DNA of 64,000 nt from CAMCXT01 sp046302715 (lineage in GTDB: Bacteria; Bacteroidota; Bacteroidia; M30B66). Positions 56,639-64,000 of this stretch are shown piece by piece. The stretch is taken from NCBI GenBank assembly GCA_046302715.1, contig JBKCHQ010000254.1, forward strand, positions 1-64,000, in the 5' to 3' direction. The notes beneath the pieces are model-generated. The model saw nothing but the letters and a program-made list of their open reading frames with translations. It was not told where the DNA came from and made no database searches. Position numbers and translations under genes: made by a program. Every line of letters begins with the position of its first letter. The first letter of the stretch is position 1.

Positions 56639-57826
56639 CTATGGTCGGCTGTTTTGTTTTTGCGAATGTTGATTTCGATGGTGTTGCTGGCCTTGATCGG
56701 AGCGATTGCCCGGTTTCTTCTTTTTCTTTTTTCTACGCTGATTGTCGAACCGAGTAAGGCTGTCCTGACCCACCACATTTTCGTAGTCGGGCGTTTTTTC
56801 TACACGCACTTTTTCTTTTTCTGACAAAAGCGCCTCTGGTTTTTGCCCCTCCTTGTTGAGCGCTATAATTTCTTTTACCCGATGTACGGGCAAGGCTATA
56901 AAATTACCGGGATCATCGGTATATGAATAATAAAGTAGGCGTTTGAAGATGTCGGTTTTTTGGTGAAAGGCGCTTCCTTTCAACGTTTCAAGGCGTACAT
57001 TAGATTCCGGGAAGTCTTTTAAAGCATCGAGATATGAATCGAGCTCGTAATTGAGGCAGCATTTTAGCTTGCCGCATTGACCTGCAAGTTTTTGAGGGTT
57101 AAGCGAAAGTTGCTGATAGCGGGCAGCCCCGGTATTTACCGATCTAAAATCGCGAAGCCATGTGGAACAACAAAGCTCGCGCCCACAAGAGCCTATGCCA
57201 CCCAGCCGTGCGCTTTCTTGACGAGCGCCAATTTGCTTCATTTCAATTCTAACTCTGAATTCATCAGCCAGATGGCGTATAAGTTCTCTGAAGTCTACAC
57301 GATCTTCGGCGGTATAATAAAAAATGGCTTTGGCTCCATCGCCTTGAAATTCAACATCGCTGATTTTCATTTCAAGCTTTAATTCGGTAGCGATTGCACG
57401 TGCGCGCAGCATGGTAGGCGTTTCACGAGCAACAACCTCCTTCCATTTTTCAATATCGTTGGGCCGTGCTTTTCGGTAAACTGTTTTTAGTTGGTGCTCG
57501 TTTTGTGCCCCAAGGCGCTTCATCTGCAGTCGAACCAATTCTCCGGTCATCGAAACCATTCCAAGATCGTGACCTGGGCTGGCTTCAACAGCAACAGCAT
57601 CGCCGACAGCTAGCCCCGATACATCGCCCGCTTTAAAAAACTCTTTCCTCGAATTTTTAAAACGAACCTCAACGATAGTAAAAGGCGAAACACCAGAAGG
57701 CAGGGCCATATTGGCGAGCCAATCAAAAACGGGTAACTTGGAGCAGCCCCCAGCGCCACATGCGCCATTATTATTACATCCGGCCGGCAGGCCACCTCTT
57801 CCTGAAGAACAACTACTACACGCCAT
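56639..57826 (-). CDS. ricT: RicT/PSP1-domain protein (YaaT-like)
   Basis: The 395-residue protein contains a PSP1 domain (KDTVYRKARPNDIEKWKEVVARE region, DVEFQGDGAKAIFYYTAEDRVDFRELIRHLA) and the paired cysteines GSCGRELCCSTWL and GQCGKLKCCLNYELD, which in Bacillus RicT help hold [4Fe-4S] clusters of the RicAFT complex. The N-terminus is unusually rich in Cys and Gly (CSSCSSGRGGLPAGC). The C-terminal 60 residues are basic, Gln/His-rich and likely disordered. Its function in Bacteroidota is unknown. It lies downstream of holB and 19 bases upstream of gldH. Confidence 0.9.
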   Translation of the reverse strand: MACSSCSSGRGGLPAGCNNNGACGAGGCSKLPVFDWLANMALPSGVSPFTIVEVRFKNSRKEFFKAGDVSGLAVGDAVAVEASPGHDLGMVSMTGELVRLQMKRLGAQNEHQLKTVYRKARPNDIEKWKEVVARETPTMLRARAIATELKLEMKISDVEFQGDGAKAIFYYTAEDRVDFRELIRHLADEFRVRIEMKQIGARQESARLGGIGSCGRELCCSTWLRDFRSVNTGAARYQQLSLNPQKLAGQCGKLKCCLNYELDSYLDALKDFPESNVRLETLKGSAFHQKTDIFKRLLYYSYTDDPGNFIALPVHRVKEIIALNKEGQKPEALLSEKEKVRVEKTPDYENVVGQDSLTRFDNQRRKKKKKKPGNRSDQGQQHHRNQHSQKQNSRP

Positions 57827-57875
57827 ACGTTTGGGTAATTAGGTTTTGGGATTTAGCCCGTTAATTCAATGGCAA

Positions 57876-57883
57876 CAAAGCTA
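57876..57883 (-). promoter_or_regulatory. Putative -7 box of the ricT gene
   Basis: CAAAGCTA on the plus strand reads TAGCTTTG, an exact TAnnTTTG, 49 bases upstream of the ricT start and downstream of the holB stop. It could give an internal promoter for ricT-gldH. Confidence 0.35.
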
Positions 57884-57903
57884 CACATTTGTTTAAATGC
57901 ATC

Positions 57904-59052
57904 TCATGGGCTTGCTGCAACCGATTGTTTTTCTTTGCGAAATAAATCGGCAATGTGCAAGCCGGTATCGAAAAACACAATACGGCCATTTCCGTTTCTT
58001 TCAATGTGCAGGATGGCTTCATTAACAAATCCTGAAATTTGCTCATAATTTTCGGCGTGAAAAAAGCGGGCAAATTTCCCCAAAAAAGCCGCTTCATTTT
58101 CTCCTAAACGCAGGAGTTCGGGAGCCGAATTATACAAGAGCGTTTGGCGAAACATGAACAAACAATACGACAAAAAGCCTTTCTGCCACTCGCGTCCTTT
58201 TTTATGAAAGGCTTCGGAGCGGTTAATTAGTCCGGTAATGTTAAATGAATAACAATCGAGCATCCAACCTCTGAATAATTCGAGCTGTTCGCTCGACTCT
58301 TCCTGATTTTGAACCAGCCAATTTGCCAATGCAACATTTCCTTCGGCAATTTCGGCCGCCATCAAACATTCTTGCGCTGTTTTGTGGCTTAAGCCCGAAA
58401 CAATATGGGCGCATTCCTGAGGAGTATATGCCCTTATGCGAAAAACCTGAACTCGCGATCGAATGGTGGCCAAAAGGCTTTCGGGATGCTCAGATACCAA
58501 AATAATAACCGTTTGTTCGGTAGGCTCTTCCAAGGTTTTTAGCAGGCGGTTTGCCGCCTGAACGTTCATAAGTTCGGGCAACCAAATGATGAACACTTTA
58601 AATCCTTTTTCGACCGAAACCAATCCAATCTCACGAATAATTTCTGATGCTTCTTCAGAATAAATGGTTGGTGACTTGTTACCGGCGTCAATCCAATCCG
58701 ACCAAAAATCGAGATTCATAAAAGGATTGCTGAGAAAAGCCGCTCTAAATTCGCTTACAAGTTCTTGAGATATTCCTTTCTTTTTGCTGTCTTCCTTAAT
58801 CATCGGGAAGCTCAAATGCACGTCGGGATGAACGAGTTTGTTCATTTTTATGCACGAGGAACACCGTCCGCAAGAATCATTATTAACAGGAGCATCGCAT
58901 CGCAAATACCGTGCATAGGCAAGGGCAAGCGCTAATGAACCACAACCTTCGGGCCCGGCAAACAATAAACTATGCGCAATACGGCCATTGTTCATGTTTT
59001 TAATGAGCGTCGATTTTAACTCGGTATGGCCCGATATAGCAGAAAACAACAT
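57904..59052 (-). CDS. holB: DNA polymerase III delta' subunit-like protein
   Basis: Delta' is the stationary subunit of the sliding-clamp loader. The 382-residue AAA+ protein has FAGPEGCGSLALALAYARYL where the Walker A lysine is replaced, as expected for a non-hydrolysing delta' subunit, and four zinc cysteines in CDAPVNNDSCGRCSSCIKM. It continues with VHLSFPMI, KTLEEPTEQTVIILVSEHPESLLATIRSRVQ (sensor 1 and SRC-like motif) and a C-terminal helical oligomerisation domain. It is divergent from the M23 peptidase gene, and an exact -7 box ends 4 bases before its ATG. Confidence 0.92.
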   Translation of the reverse strand: MLFSAISGHTELKSTLIKNMNNGRIAHSLLFAGPEGCGSLALALAYARYLRCDAPVNNDSCGRCSSCIKMNKLVHPDVHLSFPMIKEDSKKKGISQELVSEFRAAFLSNPFMNLDFWSDWIDAGNKSPTIYSEEASEIIREIGLVSVEKGFKVFIIWLPELMNVQAANRLLKTLEEPTEQTVIILVSEHPESLLATIRSRVQVFRIRAYTPQECAHIVSGLSHKTAQECLMAAEIAEGNVALANWLVQNQEESSEQLELFRGWMLDCYSFNITGLINRSEAFHKKGREWQKGFLSYCLFMFRQTLLYNSAPELLRLGENEAAFLGKFARFFHAENYEQISGFVNEAILHIERNGNGRIVFFDTGLHIADLFRKEKQSVAASP

Positions 59053-59056
59053 AGTT

Positions 59057-59064
59057 CAAAGCTA
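59057..59064 (-). promoter_or_regulatory. Putative -7 box of holB, predicts a leaderless mRNA
   Basis: CAAAGCTA on the plus strand reads TAGCTTTG, an exact TAnnTTTG, with 4 bases to the holB ATG. Transcription would start at the start codon. Confidence 0.5.
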
Positions 59065-59090
59065 TTAATTTATTGCGGTATAGTTTAGGC

Positions 59091-60008
59091 ATGTTTAAAT
59101 TATTGTTGAATTATTACGAAATTGCCGCCGTGGAAACGGAGAAAAATAGTGCTTGGCGACGCCTCCTTAACCGACTAAGGTTTAAATACCGGTTGGTGGT
59201 TATGGATGATGAGTCATATGAGGAGCGGTATTCTTTAAAACTGTCTCAGCTTAATCTCTTTACGGCGGTTGGTATTATCGCTATAGCTTTAATTTTGGTG
59301 ACCACATGGGTAATTGCCTTTACCCCGTTGAAAGAATATATACCGGGCTATTCAAACGATGTTACCACCAAGAAAAAACTCATTGTATTGGCCTCAAAAG
59401 TAGATTCGCTAGAAAAGGATGCGGCGGGCAAAAAGCAATTGCTCGAAAATATTCGTTCGGTTATTACCGGCAACGTAAATACTAAAAAGCCCACTCCCAA
59501 ACCGGAAGACAAAGCTGCCGATAGTCAGGTAAACATCAATGCAAGCGAACAGGAAATTAAGTTTCGAAAAGATCTGGAGCAGCAGGATCGCTATAATATT
59601 AATGCGAAAGCCAAGAAATCGGGGGTAAGCGAGATAAACAATTATTATTTTTTTACCCCTTTGAAGGGAAGGCTTACCACTGCGTTCAACCTTGCCAATA
59701 AGCATTATGGTGTAGATATTGTTTCAGGCAAGAACGAATCGGTTAAAGCAACACTCGACGGTACGGTTATTTTCTCGGGCTGGACCACCGATGCCGGCCA
59801 TGTGATTCATATTCAGCACGCCAATAATCTGGTGTCTGTTTATGAGCATAATGCCGTATTGCTTAAAAAAGAAGGCGAAACGGTAAAAGCAGGCGACCCA
59901 ATTGCCATTACCGGAAATTCGGGCGAATTGTCAACCAACCCGCATTTGCATTTCGAGCTTTGGTATGACGGAACACCGATTGACCCTCGCGATCTGATGG
60001 TGTTTTAA
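59091..60008 (+). CDS. M23-family (LytM) murein endopeptidase, membrane-anchored
   Basis: The 305-residue protein has a cytoplasmic N-terminus, one transmembrane helix (about 53-77, LNLFTAVGIIAIALILVTTWVIAF), a short coiled coil, and a LytM domain with all zinc ligands: H205 and D209 (NKHYGVDI) and H285/H287 (NPHLHFELW). It probably cuts peptide crosslinks in the periplasm. The start at 59091 (MFKLLLNYYEI) avoids a few extra residues upstream. It is followed 10 bases later by the GH3 gene. Confidence 0.92.
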   Translation: MFKLLLNYYEIAAVETEKNSAWRRLLNRLRFKYRLVVMDDESYEERYSLKLSQLNLFTAVGIIAIALILVTTWVIAFTPLKEYIPGYSNDVTTKKKLIVLASKVDSLEKDAAGKKQLLENIRSVITGNVNTKKPTPKPEDKAADSQVNINASEQEIKFRKDLEQQDRYNINAKAKKSGVSEINNYYFFTPLKGRLTTAFNLANKHYGVDIVSGKNESVKATLDGTVIFSGWTTDAGHVIHIQHANNLVSVYEHNAVLLKKEGETVKAGDPIAITGNSGELSTNPHLHFELWYDGTPIDPRDLMVF

Positions 60009-60018
60009 TTTGAAGAAA

Positions 60019-61530
60019 ATGGGACTTAAGGCACTACTTTCAAAACCCATCGCAGCTATTGTGGCGGCCCAGACGCAATCGTGGAGCTTGAGTCCCGAAA
60101 AAACCCAAAAGCGTGTTTTTGAGCAGTTAATAAAAAAAGCAGCACACACACTGTTTGGAAGGGAGCATGATTTTAAAGGCATTACTTCCTATAACGACTT
60201 TCAACAGCGTGTTCCTTTGCGCGATTATGAAGGCTTTAGACCCTACATTGATCGAATAGCCAAAGGCGAAAACGATGTGCTTTGGCCGGGAAGACCAATT
60301 TATTTCTGTAAAACGTCGGGCACTACTTCGGGCGTTAAGTATATACCCATTACTGCCGATTCAATTCACAACCATATTGGCTCGGCCCGAAATGCGCTAC
60401 TTACCTACATTCACGAAACGGGCAAGGCCTCGTTTTTAGATGGAAACCTGATTTTTTTATCGGGAAGCCCTGTTTTAGGCGATTTGGGCGGTGTGCCGCT
60501 CGGTAGGCTAAGCGGAATTGTAAACCACCACGTTCCGAGTTATTTACGACGCAATCAGATGCCAAGCTATCCTACAAATTGCATCGAAGATTGGGAAGAA
60601 AAGGTGCAGAAAATAGCAGAAGAAACCCTGCATAAACCCATGACGCTTATTAGTGGCATACCGTCTTGGGTGCAGATGTATTTTGAAGTGCTTCAGCAGA
60701 AATGTGATGGCAAAACAATCAAGGAAATTTTTCCGCAGTTTTCGCTGTTTGTTTACGGCGGGGTTAATTACGAACCGTATAGGGCACGATTTGAGAAATT
60801 AATTGGCAAACCGATTGATTCTTTGGAGCTTTTTCCGGCTTCGGAAGGTTTTTTTGCCTATCAAGACAAACAACCATCGGAGGGCTTGCTTCTGCTTTTA
60901 AACACCGGCATTTTTTATGAATTTGTGCCGCTGGACGAATTGGAAAAAGCACACCCGAGACGCCTTACCATTGACGAGGTTGAGTTGGGCGTAAACTATG
61001 CGCTTATTGTAAGCACAAACGCGGGTTTATGGTCATATAATATTGGCGACACCGTTAAGTTTGTTAGTAAATATCCCCACCGTATTATTGTAAGTGGAAG
61101 AGTAAAACACTTTATATCGGCATTTGGCGAGCATGTTATTGCCGAGGAGGTGGAGCAAGCCTTAAAGGAGGCCGTGTTTGGCGATGTAGCCGAGATGGTT
61201 GAATTTACCGTAGCGCCCTGTGTAGATCCGAGCAGCGGCTTGCCCTATCACGAATGGTTTGTGGAGTTTAACAAGATGCCTTCAAATCCTGACGCTTTCA
61301 GACTTAAAGTGGATAAGGCGTTGCAACAGAAAAACATTTATTACAAGGACTTAATACAAGGAAACGTTTTGCGCCCGCTGGTTTTGCGATGTTTATCAAA
61401 AGATGCCTTTGTACATTACATGAAGAAGGAAGGCAAGCTAGGAGGGCAAAACAAGGTGCCGCGTTTAAGTAACGATCGGAAACTTGCAGACGGACTAAAC
61501 GAATTTGTAATCGATAGCTATGGCGCATAA
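60019..61530 (+). CDS. GH3 auxin-responsive-family protein
   Basis: The 503-residue protein belongs to the GH3 family, adenylate-forming enzymes that in plants couple amino acids to jasmonate or auxin. The ATP-binding loop is visible as KTSGTTSGVKYIPIT, followed by ELFPASEGFFAYQ, the YALIVSTNAGLWSYNIGDTVKF adenylate motif and VSGRVKHFISAFGEHV. Bacteroidota homologues are common but their substrates are unknown. Start is the ATG at 60019; the in-frame TTG 9 bases upstream is less likely. The stop is overlapped by a 16-bp perfect palindrome. Confidence 0.9.
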   Translation: MGLKALLSKPIAAIVAAQTQSWSLSPEKTQKRVFEQLIKKAAHTLFGREHDFKGITSYNDFQQRVPLRDYEGFRPYIDRIAKGENDVLWPGRPIYFCKTSGTTSGVKYIPITADSIHNHIGSARNALLTYIHETGKASFLDGNLIFLSGSPVLGDLGGVPLGRLSGIVNHHVPSYLRRNQMPSYPTNCIEDWEEKVQKIAEETLHKPMTLISGIPSWVQMYFEVLQQKCDGKTIKEIFPQFSLFVYGGVNYEPYRARFEKLIGKPIDSLELFPASEGFFAYQDKQPSEGLLLLLNTGIFYEFVPLDELEKAHPRRLTIDEVELGVNYALIVSTNAGLWSYNIGDTVKFVSKYPHRIIVSGRVKHFISAFGEHVIAEEVEQALKEAVFGDVAEMVEFTVAPCVDPSSGLPYHEWFVEFNKMPSNPDAFRLKVDKALQQKNIYYKDLIQGNVLRPLVLRCLSKDAFVHYMKKEGKLGGQNKVPRLSNDRKLADGLNEFVIDSYGA

Positions 61531-61544
61531 TTCTATATAGAATT
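61529..61544. repeat. 16-bp perfect palindrome at the GH3 stop codon
   Basis: AATTCTATATAGAATT is identical to its reverse complement and overlaps the last two bases of the TAA of the GH3 gene. It is too short and AT-rich for a terminator. It partly overlaps a 16-base element repeated at 61979-61994. Confidence 0.6.
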
Positions 61545-61994
61545 TCGTTATACATAAAACATCATTAAGAAATTGAACCGATGAAAAAGCTGTTTTTTAT
61601 TTTTACGCTATTGGCGTTTGTTTCCTGTGCCGACGAAGACCCCATTGAGCCCGACACCGACCCTCGTGATAAGTTTTTAGGGCAGTGGAATGTTTTGGAG
61701 GAAGAGCAAGGCGTTGGAACGCTTAATTATACGGCTACTGTTGTGAATGATAGCGGTAACACTAGCCGTATACAAATTAATAATATCTACAATTTAGGTT
61801 CTGGTGTTAGTGTTAAGGCACTTGTGGCGGGCAATTCACTATCCATAAGCACTCAAGACGCCGACGGCATCACCATTAGTGGTTCAGGCACATTTTCTAC
61901 CAACAGCTTTATATTGAATTATACCGCCGATGAAGGAGATCAAGTTCACACCATAAAAGCCACCTATACCCGCTAATAATATAGGATTTCGTTA
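61535..61994 (+). repeat. Imperfect direct repeats flanking the small lipoprotein gene
   Basis: ATATAGAATTTCGTTA at 61535-61550 and ATATAGGATTTCGTTA at 61979-61994 agree at 15 of 16 bases and bracket the lipoprotein gene exactly. The second copy includes the stop codon of the OmpA-like gene. Confidence 0.45.
61581..61976 (+). CDS. Small lipoprotein, lipocalin-like
   Basis: The 131-residue protein has a short lipoprotein signal (MKKLFFIFTLLAFVSC, Cys16) and a beta-rich remainder starting KFLGQWNVLEEEQG, a pattern seen in lipocalin-like and calycin-type small lipoproteins of Bacteroidota. No specific family or ligand can be given. It is bracketed by near-identical 16-base direct repeats, which might mark an insertion. 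Confidence 0.78.
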   Translation: MKKLFFIFTLLAFVSCADEDPIEPDTDPRDKFLGQWNVLEEEQGVGTLNYTATVVNDSGNTSRIQINNIYNLGSGVSVKALVAGNSLSISTQDADGITISGSGTFSTNSFILNYTADEGDQVHTIKATYTR

Positions 61995-64000
61995 ATCAAA
62001 CGAAACAATTTTAATCTCGGTGCGGCGGTTTTCCTGATGCTGTGCCTCGGTGCATTTTACGCCATTTCCGCAGTTGTTTTTTAACTGGGTTTCACCATAG
62101 CCTTTGCCGCTGATGCGCGAGGCATCTATTCCTTTTGAAACGATATATTCGGCAGCAGCAGCAGCGCGACCTTCGGAAAGCTTCATGTTTCTTTCGTCGG
62201 TATCGCGTGAATCGGTATGAGAGCCAAGTTCAATAATCATTTGTGGATTTTCGGTCATTACCTGAACTACGTAATCTAAAACCTTGGCAGCATCTTTACG
62301 AATTAAGGTTTTGTTGAGGTCGTAGTAAATCCCTTCAAGAGCAATGATGCCGCCCTCCGAAAGCTTTAGTAATTTCAGCGTTTTAAGAACAGATTTGTCT
62401 CCTTTAGGAACATTGAACTTTTCTTTGCTCCTGGAGGTAGAAAAATAACCCACGCAATTTGTTTCCAACGATACCCCCACTCCTTCTTTGGTGATGGTTT
62501 CTATTTCTCCGTAAGCATCGGCAATAAGCGACCGCGGTGCTTTTTCGCCTGTTATCCAAACGTTAACGCGCGCATTTGGCACAGGAACGCCATTTTGTTC
62601 GTCAACAATGTTAATGCGTAAAATAACTCCCTTGGGTGGCGCTATTCCTGTGCCAAGTCGCACAGCAATATCCGGTTCGTTTAATGAACATGGAGCTTTA
62701 AGTTTTTTACTTACCAACGGCATGTCTTTTTTCTCGGCGGCAATCTCATATTCCTCGCAGGGCATTAGATTAAATCGAACAAAGCCGCCAGTATCACTCA
62801 ACAATTCAATAGGCGCTGTAGCTGGATTGCTAAGATTTGTTAAACGAACCTTAGCGCCCTCAATATTTTTTTGATTGTACATATCGTACACCTTAACGTA
62901 TGCTTTGGGCTTGCGTATAGCTACCTGGTAGTCTCTCGAATCTTTAGGTTTACATGCGGTTTCTTGCTGTTTTTCGTGTTCGGGATAACCGTCGGCCCGT
63001 GTTTTAAAGGTGTAATTTTTACAGGGGTTAAGCCAGATTTCGCCGGTTCCCGACGCATCGGTTTTAATTTTTGCTTTGGTTTTGCCGTTAAGCAATATCT
63101 CGATCTCTGCATTTGCCACCGGACTAAGTTCGTCGCGATCGCGGACGGTTATGCTTGCCGGAATGGGGCGGTAGGTAAAGCGATATACATGGTCTGAAAA
63201 GTCTTCGCTATTGCGGTTTGAAGAGAAAAAACCTCGTCGGCCATTAGGAAAAATGAAAACACCAAAATCGTCTGATGGGCTATTCAGCGGAGAACCGGCA
63301 TTTTCAAGGTTTCCCCAAGTATTTTCTTCACGCACAGATTTGTAGAGGTCAAGTCCGCCTAATCCTCCCCATCCGTTTGATGAAAAAAACAAAGTTGTAC
63401 CATCAAGTAAAAAAGGAAACATCTCATTTCCAGCGCTGTTAATTTGAGGGCCAAGATTTTGAGGTTTTGACCAAGTACCACCCGATAATGAGCTTAGATA
63501 AAGATCGGTGCCGCCAAAACCGCCCGGCATGTCTGAAACAAATATCAGCGTTTTTCCATCAGGGCTAAATACGGGATGGCCAACCGAATATTCGGCATTG
63601 TTATGCTCGAAAGGAACGATGGTTGATTTTCCGTGCTCATTTTTTCGGCTGAAGAAAATATTCAGTTTGTTTATCCTGTTTTTGCTGCGTGTTATGCGTC
63701 CTTTGTAATAGGCATTTCGGGTAAAAGCGAGCTCGTTATTGCTTGTATTCCAACTGGCAGGGCCTTCGTGGTATTTGGTATTTACGGCACCGGAAAGCGG
63801 CGTTGCGGTGGTTGGGGTTGAGTCGTTGGCCATTTCTATTTCCCACAGATCAAACCATCTTTTCTTGTTCCATAAATCTTTCGATTTAGCGTGTTTAGAT
63901 GAAAGGCCGTTTGAAACAAGGATCATCTTTGTTTTTCCTCCTTCAGAAATTACTAGCGGGCTAAAATCTGAACCAATAGAGCTGAGCGGCAATCGTTCTA
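61992..64000 (-). CDS. PD40-CarboxypepD-OmpA protein, PorE-like (5' end outside window)
   Basis: This partial frame runs past the window edge and is not started by the in-window TTG at 63990-63992. It contains PD40/WD40-like beta-propeller repeats (HPVFSPDGKTLIFVSDMPGG, NEMFPFLLDGTTLFFSSNGWGGLGG, RRGFFSSNR), three carboxypeptidase-regulatory-like domains (EILLNGKTKAKIKTDASGTG and others) and a C-terminal OmpA-type peptidoglycan-binding domain (YYDLNKTLIRKDAAKVLDYV, ELGSHTDSRDTDERNMKLSEGRA). PorE of the type IX system has this order, usually after TPRs. Whether this one is PorE itself or a paralogue cannot be told without the N-terminus. Confidence 0.88.
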   Translation of the reverse strand, partial: ERLPLSSIGSDFSPLVISEGGKTKMILVSNGLSSKHAKSKDLWNKKRWFDLWEIEMANDSTPTTATPLSGAVNTKYHEGPASWNTSNNELAFTRNAYYKGRITRSKNRINKLNIFFSRKNEHGKSTIVPFEHNNAEYSVGHPVFSPDGKTLIFVSDMPGGFGGTDLYLSSLSGGTWSKPQNLGPQINSAGNEMFPFLLDGTTLFFSSNGWGGLGGLDLYKSVREENTWGNLENAGSPLNSPSDDFGVFIFPNGRRGFFSSNRNSEDFSDHVYRFTYRPIPASITVRDRDELSPVANAEIEILLNGKTKAKIKTDASGTGEIWLNPCKNYTFKTRADGYPEHEKQQETACKPKDSRDYQVAIRKPKAYVKVYDMYNQKNIEGAKVRLTNLSNPATAPIELLSDTGGFVRFNLMPCEEYEIAAEKKDMPLVSKKLKAPCSLNEPDIAVRLGTGIAPPKGVILRINIVDEQNGVPVPNARVNVWITGEKAPRSLIADAYGEIETITKEGVGVSLETNCVGYFSTSRSKEKFNVPKGDKSVLKTLKLLKLSEGGIIALEGIYYDLNKTLIRKDAAKVLDYVVQVMTENPQMIIELGSHTDSRDTDERNMKLSEGRAAAAAEYIVSKGIDASRISGKGYGETQLKNNCGNGVKCTEAQHQENRRTEIKIVSFD

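Noticed and set aside
56620..56778. Long N-terminal extension of gldH
   Set aside because: It overlaps the RicT-like coding region and would hide the lipoprotein signal that starts at 56619.
58960..59000. Loss of the Walker A lysine in HolB as a sign of a defective gene
   Set aside because: Delta' clamp-loader subunits commonly lack a functional ATP site; the zinc cysteines and remaining motifs are intact.

Overview
The window is a gene-dense bacterial chromosome segment from a member of the Bacteroidota, most likely a Flavobacteriales-type lineage. This rests on a complete type IX secretion/gliding core operon (sprF-gldK-gldL-gldM-gldN), a separate gldH, a secreted protein with a type IX C-terminal tail, a SusC-like TonB receptor with a carboxypeptidase-regulatory N-terminus, two-subunit 2-oxoacid:ferredoxin oxidoreductase genes, and several Bacteroidota-type promoter -7 boxes (TAnnTTTG) in front of genes that lack Shine-Dalgarno sequences. 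I see no tRNA, rRNA, CRISPR array, insertion sequence or prophage.

Layout. 0-9.3 kb: end of an unknown gene, nadE, a TonB receptor whose frame breaks at a dnaX-like A AAA AAG heptamer, dprA, an ABC-F ATPase, a DUF983 protein, an NAD(P)-binding protein and an outer-membrane barrel. 9.3-15.8 kb (minus strand): miaB, a sigma-54 activator, lptE, a TPR-like protein and secG, followed by groES-groEL. 16-25.5 kb (plus strand): topA, a degenerate arginase-fold protein, then sprF and gldKLMN closed by a strong terminator. 25.7-34.1 kb (mostly minus strand): a mannose-1-phosphate guanylyltransferase, a SprT-like protein, a membrane protein, and a nadA-M16 peptidase-MORN protein-NlpC/P60 operon. 34.1-34.6 kb: a 455-base AT-rich gap with clustered DnaA boxes. 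34.6-42 kb (plus strand): rpiB, a giant DUF4175 protein, an RsbW-like ATPase, ybeY, mnmG and a methyltransferase, with parS-like sites on both sides of mnmG. 42-53 kb: a GT22-type mannosyltransferase, Spx/ArsC, acyl-CoA dehydrogenase, Dps, kbl, a type IX-secreted lysyl oxidase, an aldo/keto reductase and a LuxR-type two-component pair. 53-64 kb: korAB, gldH, a RicT-like protein, holB, an M23 peptidase, a GH3-family protein, a small lipoprotein and a PD40-OmpA protein cut by the window edge.

Main interpretation. The gap at 34133-34587 is a good candidate for the chromosomal replication origin. It has three exact TTWTNCACA boxes plus one near match, two of them head-to-head 3 bp apart; GC is about 20-32% per line; transcription diverges on both sides; parS-like sites lie 5-7 kb away; and C exceeds G on the left while G exceeds C on the right in a small hand count, largely regardless of coding strand. 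The other observations I rate highest are the lysyl oxidase with conserved copper histidines and conserved Lys/Tyr cofactor residues carrying a type IX tail, and the slippery heptamer exactly at the frame break of the TonB receptor.
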